Of a stretch of 19,801 nt of DNA, positions 6,821-14,686 are shown in pieces. The DNA comes from CAZGLR01 sp964526635. Its GTDB lineage: Bacteria > Zixibacteria > MSB-5A5 > GN15 > JAAZOE01. Location of the stretch: NCBI GenBank assembly GCA_964526635.1, contig CAZGLR010000065.1:1-19801 (forward strand), written 5' to 3'. Each line of letters starts with the position of its first letter. Position 1 is the stretch's first letter. The position numbers and the translations under genes are program-made. Below the pieces are notes generated by a model. That model was not told where the DNA came from and did not search any database. It was given only the letters and a program-made list of their open reading frames with translations.

Positions 6821-8737
6821 ATGCCGAGTCTTGAGCTTTCGGTTGCCGAGCTTTTGAATCAGCTATCGAGTCCCGATTTTTTTGAGCGGGAAGAAGCGGT
6901 ACGCCGGCTCGCTGAAATCGAAGAGGATGAAGCCATAGCCGGTCTGGTCATGGCTTTGGAAGATGAAGATCGGGGGATTCGTGAACTGGCGGCGGAAAAT
7001 CTGGTTCACCTGCGCCGTGATATAACCGGCCGTCTCCTGGCCCGATTTCTTGGCCATGAAGATATATCGGTGCGGAATCTGGCCGCGGAAGTACTGGTGA
7101 AACTCGGGGCAAGCGCTCTGCCGGCGCTGGTCGAGGCACTCGAGGATCCACATCATGATATCCGCAAATTTGCACTCGATGTTATTGGTTTGATCAAAGA
7201 GCCCTCGGTTGCCGCCCGGGTGGCTGAATGCCTGAATGACCCCAATGACAATGTCGCGTGTTCGGCGGCCGAAGCGCTTGGTTTGATCGGATCCGCGGAG
7301 GTCACGCAGGCGCTGCTGGACGCCTTTGCCACGCATGAATTTCTCCGCCCCCAGGCCGGTGAGGCCCTGGGGCGGATCGGCGATCCCAGTGCGTTTTACA
7401 ATCTCTGCCAGTATCTGGACAACAATGATCCGGTCGTGCTGTTTTCGGTGATAGAGGCGATCGGTCAGATGCAGCATCCGGAAGCTATCGCCATGCTCAA
7501 GCCATATCTTGATCATAGTGAGCAAATGATCAGTGATGTCGCAACTGCGGCTATTATCCGGACAGCGCAGGGGACCAGTCGGGAAACTTATAAACGGCTG
7601 CCGATGGACAAGTTCAAAAACTACCTGTTGAACAGCCTGCGATCTGATGACCGGGAGATTGTCCGTTTTGCGCTTGATGAATTGAAGCACTGGGACGGTC
7701 CGGATATCCTTGCCGAACTGGTCGAGTTGATTATGGATGCCGAGCCGGAAATGGTGGCTGCCATCAGCGAGGTTATCAAATCAATCGGATGTTCGGCACC
7801 TGAGTGTCCACTGGCCAGGGCGCTGGATCGGGCCACCGATGAACAGCGAGTTCGTCTGCTGGATGCTATCGGGCGCATTGGAATTCAACATGCCGCCGGC
7901 GTGGTGGCCGCCCTGTCTGAATCGGATAATCCGGAATTGCGTGCGGCGGTGGCGACAGCTCTGGGCAGTTGCGGGACATTGTCGGAACTCCCCGCGCTGC
8001 GCAAACTGGCCGGTGACACGGTCGGCCATGTCCGGTCGGCTGCAATGAAATCACTGGGCTGGCTGGGATCGAATGAAGATTTCACCATGCTGCGGCAATG
8101 TCTCGATGATCGTTATCCTGATGTCCGGGAAGCGGCCATGGGGGCGCTGATTCTGATCGGCGGAGCGGACGTGATTACGTCGTTTACCGACGATCTCCAA
8201 AACGGCACCCTGGAACGCCAGCAACTGGCGGCCTTGGCTTTGGGGATGATCGGCGAAAACGAGACCCGCGAGCCGTTGCAGATGGCGGCTCGTCATGATG
8301 ATCCCACGGTACGCCGTTCGGCGATCGAATCTCTCACCAGAATCGGGCATCCTGACGATGGCGAAGTTATTGAAGCCGCGTTGACCGATGAAAATAGTCT
8401 GGTGCGCAAGGCGGCCGTGACGGGTCTCCTGGCCCTTAAGGGAGTCCCGGCGATTGACCACATAAAGATTTTGCTGACCGATGATGATATGTGGGTGCGG
8501 TATCATGTTATCGACTGTATCGGCTCGCTGGGTGATCCCTCACTGGCGCCGCTGGTGCAGCCGTATCTTGACGACGATCAGGATATTATAAAAATCGCGG
8601 CAGTCAAGGCGCTGGCCGCCATGGGTGATCGCGGCAGTGTTGCCCGTCTTCGCGGAATCGCCACGGCCGGCAATCATGATTTGGAAACCGCGGTCCGTGA
8701 TGCAACGCGACAACTAATGGAGTCGACTAATGGATGA
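6821..8737 (+). CDS. HEAT-repeat solenoid protein
   Basis: The 638-residue protein consists almost entirely of about 18-20 degenerate HEAT-type repeats of some 31 residues. Recurrent cores include IRELAAENLVHL, VRNLAAEVLVKLG, VRKAAVTGLLAL and IIKIAAVKALAAMG. There is no signal peptide, membrane segment or catalytic motif, so it should be a cytoplasmic protein-protein scaffold. It sits between the partner-switching pair and a receiver gene that overlaps its last eight bases, so the receiver is the best candidate for a binding partner (inference). The ribosome site is GGGGGT before ATG 6821. Scaffolds of this kind occur in phycobilisome lyases and many signalling operons, but no specific function can be assigned. 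Confidence 0.93.
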   Translation: MPSLELSVAELLNQLSSPDFFEREEAVRRLAEIEEDEAIAGLVMALEDEDRGIRELAAENLVHLRRDITGRLLARFLGHEDISVRNLAAEVLVKLGASALPALVEALEDPHHDIRKFALDVIGLIKEPSVAARVAECLNDPNDNVACSAAEALGLIGSAEVTQALLDAFATHEFLRPQAGEALGRIGDPSAFYNLCQYLDNNDPVVLFSVIEAIGQMQHPEAIAMLKPYLDHSEQMISDVATAAIIRTAQGTSRETYKRLPMDKFKNYLLNSLRSDDREIVRFALDELKHWDGPDILAELVELIMDAEPEMVAAISEVIKSIGCSAPECPLARALDRATDEQRVRLLDAIGRIGIQHAAGVVAALSESDNPELRAAVATALGSCGTLSELPALRKLAGDTVGHVRSAAMKSLGWLGSNEDFTMLRQCLDDRYPDVREAAMGALILIGGADVITSFTDDLQNGTLERQQLAALALGMIGENETREPLQMAARHDDPTVRRSAIESLTRIGHPDDGEVIEAALTDENSLVRKAAVTGLLALKGVPAIDHIKILLTDDDMWVRYHVIDCIGSLGDPSLAPLVQPYLDDDQDIIKIAAVKALAAMGDRGSVARLRGIATAGNHDLETAVRDATRQLMESTNG

Positions 8738-9134
8738 GCGATATCGTATTCTTGTGGTGGATGACGAGCTTCTAATCAGAGATTTATTGTACGATTTTTT
8801 TGTCACGCATGACTGGGATATCACGGTTGCGGAAAACGGTCAGCGGGCGATCGATTACCTGAAGAATCAGGAATTCGATGTCGTGTTGACCGACCTGAAG
8901 ATGCCGGATGTCAGCGGTCTGGAATTGACCGATCGAATTCGCTCGCTGTATGATGATATGCCGGTAGTGATCATGACCGGATATCCGTCAATGGATTCAG
9001 CGTTGACGGCGTTGCGGCAAAAAGTTGATGATTACATCATCAAACCGTTTAATGTCAATCAGTTGTTCAAAGCGGTCAAAAAAGCGGTGGATGAACATCG
9101 CCAGATACAGGCGAAGTCCAAATCATCGGCGTAA
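8730..9134 (+). CDS. Stand-alone receiver-domain response regulator (1 of 3)
   Basis: A 134-residue single receiver domain. The acidic pocket is D11/D12, the phospho-acceptor D55 (DVVLTDLKMPD), the switch Thr is T83 (VVIMTGYPS) and the conserved Lys K105 (YIIKPF). No output domain follows; a basic, serine-rich tail ends the protein. The start ATG 8730 lies inside the last codons of the HEAT gene (8-base overlap), with GGAG seven bases upstream, so the two are probably translationally coupled. It is closer to NtrC-type receivers than to CheY, lacking the CheY signature DWNMP. Confidence 0.95.
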   Translation: MDERYRILVVDDELLIRDLLYDFFVTHDWDITVAENGQRAIDYLKNQEFDVVLTDLKMPDVSGLELTDRIRSLYDDMPVVIMTGYPSMDSALTALRQKVDDYIIKPFNVNQLFKAVKKAVDEHRQIQAKSKSSA

Positions 9135-9172
9135 GCTATCACTCAGATTTATCGATTGGCAAAAGGGGGGGC

Positions 9173-9250
9173 ATGCTCCGAGCCGCTCGATATGGGGGAA
9201 TCATGGTTCAGCTCTTTATGGGCATCTGGCAGTGTGGGGGACCGGCATGA
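9173..9250 (+). CDS. Possible 25-codon leader ORF before cheR
   Basis: ATG 9173 follows a G7 run (9165-9171) that could act as a ribosome site. The short frame (starts MLRAARYGG, ends CGGPA) stops with TGA at 9248-9250, overlapping the cheR start as ATGA. This arrangement could couple cheR translation to the upstream mRNA. The peptide has no recognisable family and may not be functional. Confidence 0.25.
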   Translation: MLRAARYGGIMVQLFMGIWQCGGPA

Positions 9251-10215
9251 TAACACCGCATGCACAAGATCCGGAACTGACTACCGAGGAATTCCAGCTG
9301 TTTCGCGAGTTTATTCATGAGAAAGCGGGCATGTTCTTTGCCGACAACAAGATGTATTTGATAAAGAACCGGCTGGCCAAGCGTATACGGGAACTCGGTA
9401 TCTCGAGTTATAAGGATTATTTCTACCGGGTCAAATACGACGTCACCATGAAGGAATTCAATCAGTTGATGGATCTGGTGACGACCAATGAAACATCGTT
9501 TTTCAGAAATCCACCGCAGCTGAAGTCGTTTGCCGAAGAAGTTCTGCCGCTGGTCATCAAGGAAAAAATCGAATCTAAAGCGCCAAAGGTATTGAAAATG
9601 TGGTCGGCCGGCTGCTCCACCGGTGAGGAACCCTATACGCTGGGCATCATCGCCAGTGAACACCTCAGGGGGATACCGGGCTGGCGGGTGGAAATTACTG
9701 CCAGTGATATTTCCGAGCAGGTCTTATCGGCGGCCCGCAAGGGCATTTACCATGAAATGACGCTGCGGACCACTCCGGCAGATCTCAAGCAGAAGTATTT
9801 TACGGCCGAAGACGGTCGGTATCGGATCAATCCCGATATCAAGGGCATGGTTCGTTTCGGGCATCTCAATCTTAATGATATACGTCGGATGTCGATGCAT
9901 TCGGGGATGGATTTTATCTTTTGCCGCAATGTCATGATCTATTTTTCCGACGAAGTGAAAAAGCAAATCGTTCGCGGATTTTATAATTCGCTGCGTCCGG
10001 GCGGGTATTTCTATATCGGACACAGCGAATCGTTGCATGGAATATCAAAGGCATTCAAGCTGGTCTATTTCCGTCATGCGCTGGCCTATCACAAGGAAGC
10101 AGCGGGGGCGACCGGAGAGAGCGCCTCACGCGCGACGGCTGCCGCACAGGCGGCCGGTGGCGCCAGCCGGGCGATGGAATTGCTGCAGAAAATTAAGCCT
10201 GCAGCCGCGAAGTAA
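9247..10215 (+). CDS. cheR: Chemotaxis protein methyltransferase CheR
   Basis: The open frame extends further upstream, but ATG 9247 is preferred: GGGGGA (9236-9241) precedes it and the typical CheR N-terminus begins here, giving 322 residues. An all-alpha N-domain contains the family motif TNETSFFRNP. The SAM-binding domain has WSAGCSTGEEPYTL, ASDIS and the FCRNVMIYF motif, followed by GGYFYIGHSESL. An alanine-rich tail of about 35 residues follows the catalytic core. CheR transfers methyl groups from SAM to glutamates of chemoreceptors for adaptation, opposing CheB, which lies about 3.2 kb downstream. Confidence 0.95.
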   Translation: MITPHAQDPELTTEEFQLFREFIHEKAGMFFADNKMYLIKNRLAKRIRELGISSYKDYFYRVKYDVTMKEFNQLMDLVTTNETSFFRNPPQLKSFAEEVLPLVIKEKIESKAPKVLKMWSAGCSTGEEPYTLGIIASEHLRGIPGWRVEITASDISEQVLSAARKGIYHEMTLRTTPADLKQKYFTAEDGRYRINPDIKGMVRFGHLNLNDIRRMSMHSGMDFIFCRNVMIYFSDEVKKQIVRGFYNSLRPGGYFYIGHSESLHGISKAFKLVYFRHALAYHKEAAGATGESASRATAAAQAAGGASRAMELLQKIKPAAAK

Positions 10216-10242
10216 CGCGTTTCAAACCATAGAGGTAACGCT

Positions 10243-10614
10243 ATGCCGCATAAGATACTGGTGGTAGACGACTCGCCGACAATTGTCAAGTTCGTGTCGT
10301 TTTCATTGCGCAACCGCGGTTTCGAAGTGGTCACCGCCTGCGATGGAATGGATGCGATCGAGAAGATCTCCAATCAGACATCGCCGATCGACTTGATTAT
10401 TACGGATCTCAACATGCCCAATGTCGACGGATACGAGTTTATTACGACCATCCGACGCAACAGTAAATACCAGGATGTGCCGATAATTATTTTATCCTCG
10501 GAAGAAGAAGAAGAGGACAAGCAGAAGGGGATGGAATCGGGGGCGTCGGCATATCTGGTCAAACCGTTCAAATCCTCGATTCTGCTGCATGAAGTATCAA
10601 AATTTTTGAACTGA
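10243..10614 (+). CDS. Stand-alone receiver-domain response regulator (2 of 3)
   Basis: A 123-residue single receiver. D9/D10 form the acidic pocket, D55 (LIITDLNMPN) is the phospho-acceptor, S85 stands at the switch position and K107 (YLVKPF) is conserved. A run of five glutamates follows the switch serine. AGAGG upstream of ATG 10243 gives a good ribosome site. It sits 27 bases after cheR and 30 before cheY. It may be an extra CheA target, either an alternative output or a phosphate sink; the sequence does not decide. Confidence 0.95.
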   Translation: MPHKILVVDDSPTIVKFVSFSLRNRGFEVVTACDGMDAIEKISNQTSPIDLIITDLNMPNVDGYEFITTIRRNSKYQDVPIIILSSEEEEEDKQKGMESGASAYLVKPFKSSILLHEVSKFLN

Positions 10615-10644
10615 CAGGCCTATGATGCATAGAAGGAGGCTACG

Positions 10645-11022
10645 TTGGCTGACCTGAAAATACTGGCAGTGGATGATTCGCCGACGATGCGGCGCATTAT
10701 CACCAATACGTTGAAGCGGGCTGGATTCAATGACGTGACCGAGGCATCCGACGGGAAGGACGCTCTGGCCAAAATGAAAGTCAATGAGTTCAACTTTGTC
10801 ATCACCGACTGGAACATGCCGGAAATGGACGGCATGGAATTTGTGACTACGATGCGCAAGACCAGCGAATTCAAGCAGATACCGGTGCTGATGGTGACCA
10901 CGCGATCGGTGCAGGACGATATCGTTGAGGCGATCAAAGCCGGAGTCAACAGTTATATTGTCAAACCGTTTACTCCCGAAGTTCTCAAGGAAAAGATCAA
11001 CGAAGTTCTGTCGAAACTGTAA
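10645..11022 (+). CDS. cheY: Chemotaxis response regulator CheY
   Basis: The 125-residue receiver contains FVITDWNMPEMDG, nearly identical to the phosphorylation-site region of enterobacterial CheY. D10/D11, D55, T85 and K107 (YIVKPF) are in place. The start codon is TTG at 10645, decided by an excellent ribosome site AAGGAGG (10633-10639) five bases upstream; no in-frame ATG gives a better protein. Phosphorylated CheY should bind the flagellar switch. It is immediately upstream of cheZ, its probable phosphatase, with ten bases between them. Confidence 0.95.
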   Translation: MADLKILAVDDSPTMRRIITNTLKRAGFNDVTEASDGKDALAKMKVNEFNFVITDWNMPEMDGMEFVTTMRKTSEFKQIPVLMVTTRSVQDDIVEAIKAGVNSYIVKPFTPEVLKEKINEVLSKL

Positions 11023-11032
11023 GGAGACAAGC

Positions 11033-11662
11033 ATGTCGCAGGATACACAAGGCCCGACCAAGGATGTCATCTCCGCCAAAATACGGTCAGAACTTGAAAA
11101 ATTGACCGGATCCATCGATTTAATGATGGAAAACATCCGGAAGATGGAACATCCCATTCTGGAGTCGCGGGAGCGGTTGCCGGAAGCCAATCAGCAGCTT
11201 GACAAGGTGTCGGCACAGACTGAAGAGGCAACCCATCGCATGCTCGATATGGTCGAGCAAATAATCGATCACCAGGAAAAGATCGTGGCGTTTTCGCAGG
11301 AAGTCGCCACCTTCTTAAAAAAATCCCGATCAAAGAAGCGCGATGAAATGCAGGACAAGGTGAAGCGGGTTAACGAGATGGCGTCGACCTCCCAGAGCAA
11401 CGCCTTTCTGATTATGGATGCCCTGCAATTCCAGGATATTACTTCGCAACAGATGCATCATGCATCCTCGCTACTGGAGGATATCGAACGCAAGCTTCAC
11501 GCGCTGCTGCGGGTGTTCGAGGGCGAGGAAGCCGTCGAAATCGAGGACAACGAGATCGAAAAGAAAGTCCGCGCATATGATCCCAATGCTGATGTTTTCG
11601 GCAACCGTGATCAGAAAGAAGTAGATGAAATAGTTTCCCAGGCGTCGGAAACGCGGGAGTAA
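11033..11662 (+). CDS. cheZ: CheZ-type CheY-P phosphatase
   Basis: A 209-residue, largely helical protein. The CheZ active-site motif is present as LQFQDITSQQM, with D135 and Q139 spaced exactly like the catalytic D143 and Q147 of E. coli CheZ. Long amphipathic helices flank it. The acidic C-terminus (DQKEVDEIV) resembles the CheY-binding end of CheZ but lacks the usual terminal Gly-Phe. The frame opens 36 codons earlier inside cheY, but ATG 11033 is decided by AAGGAGA, which overlaps the cheY stop. CheZ speeds removal of phosphate from CheY. The cheY-cheZ order is that of proteobacteria, although this genome does not otherwise look proteobacterial. Confidence 0.88.
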   Translation: MSQDTQGPTKDVISAKIRSELEKLTGSIDLMMENIRKMEHPILESRERLPEANQQLDKVSAQTEEATHRMLDMVEQIIDHQEKIVAFSQEVATFLKKSRSKKRDEMQDKVKRVNEMASTSQSNAFLIMDALQFQDITSQQMHHASSLLEDIERKLHALLRVFEGEEAVEIEDNEIEKKVRAYDPNADVFGNRDQKEVDEIVSQASETRE

Positions 11663-11679
11663 CATTTATCGGAGAGCTT

Positions 11680-13428
11680 ATGTCGCCAGTCGATACCGAA
11701 ATGGATGAAATGAAGGAACTCATCGGTGAGTTTCTGGTCGAAGCCGAAGAATTGATGGCATCGCTCGATGCAAATCTGGTCAAGCTCGAATCGACACCGG
11801 GTGACCTGGATTTGCTCAATGAAATCTTTCGAGCCGCGCATACATTCAAGGGAACATCCAGCTTTCTGGGTCTTGACGCGATTTCCGCGCTGACCCATAA
11901 GATGGAGGATGTTCTCAACAAGCTGCGCAAGGCCGAACTGGTCGTGACCAGTGAGATCATGGATGTCCTGCTGGAATCAGTCGATATCCTCAAACTGATG
12001 CTCGAGGATGCCGCCGATGGGCGGGACAGCGACGTCGATGCGGAGGCGATTAAAGCTCGGTTGGCGGCTCTCGAAGCAGGAGAATCTTCGGCCGGAGCGG
12101 CAGTACCATCCGAAGCACCCGAACGGCCGGCTTTATCTGACGAAAACGTAGAAACAATTCTGGAAACTGGTGCGGAGACGGCTGAGGAAAAAGCCGCGGC
12201 CGCAACAGCGCCATCGGGAAAACGGGAACCATCGAAAGCCGTCGAACAGACGATTCGCGTCGACGTCAAACGGCTGGATACACTCATGAACCTGATGGGC
12301 GAACTGGTCCTGGGGCGCAACTCGTTGCTGCAGGTGAGTAATCGTCTTGGACGCGAAAACGAGACGATACCGGGTATGGACGAACTGGGCCGATCGTCGG
12401 CACAGATCAATTTCATCACGACCGAAATCCAGACGGCTGTCATGAAGATGCGGATGCTGCCAATCGGCAAAGTATTCGGCAAGTTTCCCCGCATGGTTCG
12501 CGATCTGGCCCGGGAAATGAAGAAGAAGATCAATCTCGAGATTTTCGGTGAAGAGACTGAACTGGATAAGTCCATCATCGAATCGATCGGGGATCCCCTG
12601 GTGCATCTGATCCGCAATGCCTGTGATCATGGTATCGAATCGCCCGAGGATCGCGCGGCGGCGGGCAAGCCGGAAACCGGAACCGTCAAACTGGGTGCAC
12701 ATCAGGAAGGTTCGAACATTGTCATTACGATCGAGGACGACGGCAAGGGGCTGGATGTCGATGTTCTCCGGCAGAAGGCTATTGAGCGCGGGTTAAGCAC
12801 GCCGGAAGCGGCTGAAAAGCTTACCGATACCGAAGTGTATCGTTTTATATTTCAGCCCGGTTTTTCGACCGCCAAGCAGATTACTGATGTCTCCGGCCGC
12901 GGGGTCGGTATGGATGTCGTCAAAACCAATATCGAAAAACTCAAGGGCATTATCGATATCGAGTCCAGGCGCGGACAGGGCAGTCTGATCAGCGTGAAAA
13001 TCCCGCTGACACTGGCAATTATTCAGGGCCTGCTGGTGGTCAGCGAGGGCGAAATATACATCATTCCGCTGGCCTCGGTGCTCGAAAATCTCCGTATTTC
13101 CAAAACTGACATCGAGTCGGTCAATCGTCGCGATGTGATCATCATGCGCGATGGCGTCCTGCCGATTATCAATCTCAATGGTTTGCTCAAGGGTACCGGT
13201 ACCGGCTGCGGCGAAAATGACCGTCCGTATGTCGTCGTCGTCGGCCTGGCGGAGAAACGGCTGGGGTTAATATGTGATGATCTTTTGGGGCAGGAAGAAG
13301 TTGTCATCAAATCCATGGGTGAATTACTGGGCATTACCAAGGGACTGGCCGGAGCCACGATACTGGGGGACGGCCGGGTGCGGTTAATAGTGGATCTTAT
13401 CGGCCTGTTCGAACTGGCCAACAGTTGA
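11680..13428 (+). CDS. cheA: Chemotaxis histidine kinase CheA without a P2 domain
   Basis: 582 residues. The P1 Hpt domain (about 7-110) has AAHTFKGTSSFLG with phospho-acceptor H54. Residues 111-190 form an alanine/glutamate-rich linker too short and too simple to be a P2 domain. P3 dimerisation (about 191-255) starts IRVDVKRLDTLMNLMGELV. The P4 ATPase (about 256-443) carries N-box LIRNACDHGIE, G1 DDGKGLD and G2 GRGVGMDVV. The P5 CheW-like domain fills 444-582. CheA phosphorylates CheY and CheB in response to receptors. Without P2, docking of the regulators must be weaker or use other surfaces. GGAGAG precedes ATG 11680. Confidence 0.97.
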   Translation: MSPVDTEMDEMKELIGEFLVEAEELMASLDANLVKLESTPGDLDLLNEIFRAAHTFKGTSSFLGLDAISALTHKMEDVLNKLRKAELVVTSEIMDVLLESVDILKLMLEDAADGRDSDVDAEAIKARLAALEAGESSAGAAVPSEAPERPALSDENVETILETGAETAEEKAAAATAPSGKREPSKAVEQTIRVDVKRLDTLMNLMGELVLGRNSLLQVSNRLGRENETIPGMDELGRSSAQINFITTEIQTAVMKMRMLPIGKVFGKFPRMVRDLAREMKKKINLEIFGEETELDKSIIESIGDPLVHLIRNACDHGIESPEDRAAAGKPETGTVKLGAHQEGSNIVITIEDDGKGLDVDVLRQKAIERGLSTPEAAEKLTDTEVYRFIFQPGFSTAKQITDVSGRGVGMDVVKTNIEKLKGIIDIESRRGQGSLISVKIPLTLAIIQGLLVVSEGEIYIIPLASVLENLRISKTDIESVNRRDVIIMRDGVLPIINLNGLLKGTGTGCGENDRPYVVVVGLAEKRLGLICDDLLGQEEVVIKSMGELLGITKGLAGATILGDGRVRLIVDLIGLFELANS

Positions 13429-13454
13429 TATACGGGATCGGATAGACGAAGATA

Positions 13455-14585
13455 ATGGCTGTACAACAGAAGATTCGCGTGCTGGTTGTTGATGATTCCG
13501 CCTTTATGCGGAAAGCCATCAGCATGATGATTGGTGATGATCCCGATATAGAAGTAATCGGAACCGCCAACAACGGGGAAGAAGGGCTTCAAAAAGTCCT
13601 CGAATTGTCGCCCGACCTGGTGACGATGGACATCGAAATGCCGCGAATGGACGGGCTGACCGCGCTGCGCAAGATCATGGCGGAAAAGCCGACGCCGGTA
13701 ATGATGGTTTCGTCGTTGACGTCCGACGGCGCCCAGGCGACATTTGATGCGCTTGAATTAGGCGCGGTCGATTTTATTCCCAAACAGATGTCCTACGTCT
13801 CACTGGATATAATCAAAATCAAAGCCGAACTGATTGCCAAAATTAAGCATATCAATCAGCGTAAGCGGCTGTTGATGGCACGCTTCCGTTCGCATCGGGT
13901 GCAACAGATAAAATCGGGTGGAACGACCGCGCCCGCCCGCCCGCGTAAAGCTCCAGCCGTGGCGGCACCCGCGCCACCGATGCCAATACCACCGGTGAAT
14001 AAGCCCGCCAGAGTTTTAAGAATGCTGGCGATTGGGACTTCCACCGGCGGGCCGCCGGCCCTGCAGAAAGTTATTCCCAATCTCCCCGAGAATTTCCCGG
14101 TACCGGTGATGATTGTCCAGCATATGCCGCCGACGTTTACGGCCTCGCTGGCCAGCCGTCTTGACAGCCTGTCGAATTTATCGGTGAAAGAAGCTGAGCA
14201 TGGCGAGCCGATACAACGGGGAGTNNNNNNNNNNTACATCGCGCCCGGCGATCAGCATATGACTCTCATGAAACGGGCCGGACAGCATGTGATCAAACTG
14301 TCGACCGAGCCGGCAGATACGCTGCACCGGCCGTCGGTGGACGTCATGATGAACTCGGTGGCCGATTTTTACATCGGTAATACCCTGGCGGTGATTATGA
14401 CCGGTATGGGCAGCGACGGTATCAATGGCCTCAAGAAAATCAAGGCCCAGGGCGGGATTATCATCGCCCAGAATGAAGAAAGTTGTGTCGTCTATGGCAT
14501 GCCCCGGGCGGCTGTGGAAGCGGGTATCGCTGATCGTATTATTCCGCTGGAGCGGCTGGCCGGCGATATTGTCAGTCATTTCTAA
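13455..14585 (+). CDS. cheB: Chemotaxis methylesterase/deamidase CheB (contains an N run)
   Basis: The N-terminal receiver has D13/D14, phospho-acceptor D59 (LVTMDIEMPRMDG) and K110. A proline/alanine-rich hinge (about 150-185) leads to the methylesterase domain, whose triad is S196 (GTSTGG), H223 (VQHMPPTFT) and D321 (TGMGSDG). CheB removes methyl groups from, and deamidates, chemoreceptors. Ten Ns (14225-14234) fall just before YIAPGDQHM. The frame is open across them, but family spacing predicts two residues fewer than shown. The gene ends 13 bases before an intrinsic terminator, so it closes the chemotaxis operon. Confidence 0.96.
   Translation: MAVQQKIRVLVVDDSAFMRKAISMMIGDDPDIEVIGTANNGEEGLQKVLELSPDLVTMDIEMPRMDGLTALRKIMAEKPTPVMMVSSLTSDGAQATFDALELGAVDFIPKQMSYVSLDIIKIKAELIAKIKHINQRKRLLMARFRSHRVQQIKSGGTTAPARPRKAPAVAAPAPPMPIPPVNKPARVLRMLAIGTSTGGPPALQKVIPNLPENFPVPVMIVQHMPPTFTASLASRLDSLSNLSVKEAEHGEPIQRGXXXXYIAPGDQHMTLMKRAGQHVIKLSTEPADTLHRPSVDVMMNSVADFYIGNTLAVIMTGMGSDGINGLKKIKAQGGIIIAQNEESCVVYGMPRAAVEAGIADRIIPLERLAGDIVSHF
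14225..14234. other. Assembly gap placeholder (10 N) inside cheB
   Basis: Ten Ns follow codon GGA and the partial codon GT. To keep the frame the true insert must be 1, 4, 7 or 10 bases. Family spacing (Gly, two residues, YIAPG) favours 4. Confidence 0.9.
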
Positions 14586-14597
14586 ATACTGCCAGAT

Positions 14598-14620
14598 CCG
14601 CCCGCTGCGGCGGTTTTTTT
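14598..14620 (+). terminator. Intrinsic terminator after cheB
   Basis: The arms CCGCC (14598-14602) and GGCGG (14609-14613) enclose a six-base loop and are followed directly by seven Ts (14614-14620). This closes the signalling cluster that ends with cheB. Confidence 0.85.
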
Positions 14621-14644
14621 GTTGATTTCAAGTTCTTCGCGTTC

Positions 14645-14656
14645 AAGTATATACTT
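14645..14656. promoter_or_regulatory. Perfect 12-bp palindrome at a possible -10 region
   Basis: AAGTATATACTT is a perfect palindrome. It contains TATACT (14650-14655), a plausible -10 element for the kinase gene that starts at 14687; no strong -35 stands 17 bases upstream. It could be an operator that blocks or requires an activator at this promoter. Confidence 0.4.
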
Positions 14657-14686
14657 ATGAAACCTCGAAGAGTGGAGGGGGACGCG

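Noticed and set aside
10464..10486. TAAA and an exact GCCGATAA upstream of cheY
   Set aside because: Only 11 bases separate the two boxes, which does not fit the sigma-28 spacing, and it lies within a receiver gene.
11439..12617. 392-codon open frame on the - strand opposite cheZ/cheA
   Set aside because: Its serine/arginine-rich translation is a typical shadow of a + strand gene with strong codon bias; both + strand genes have complete domain motifs.
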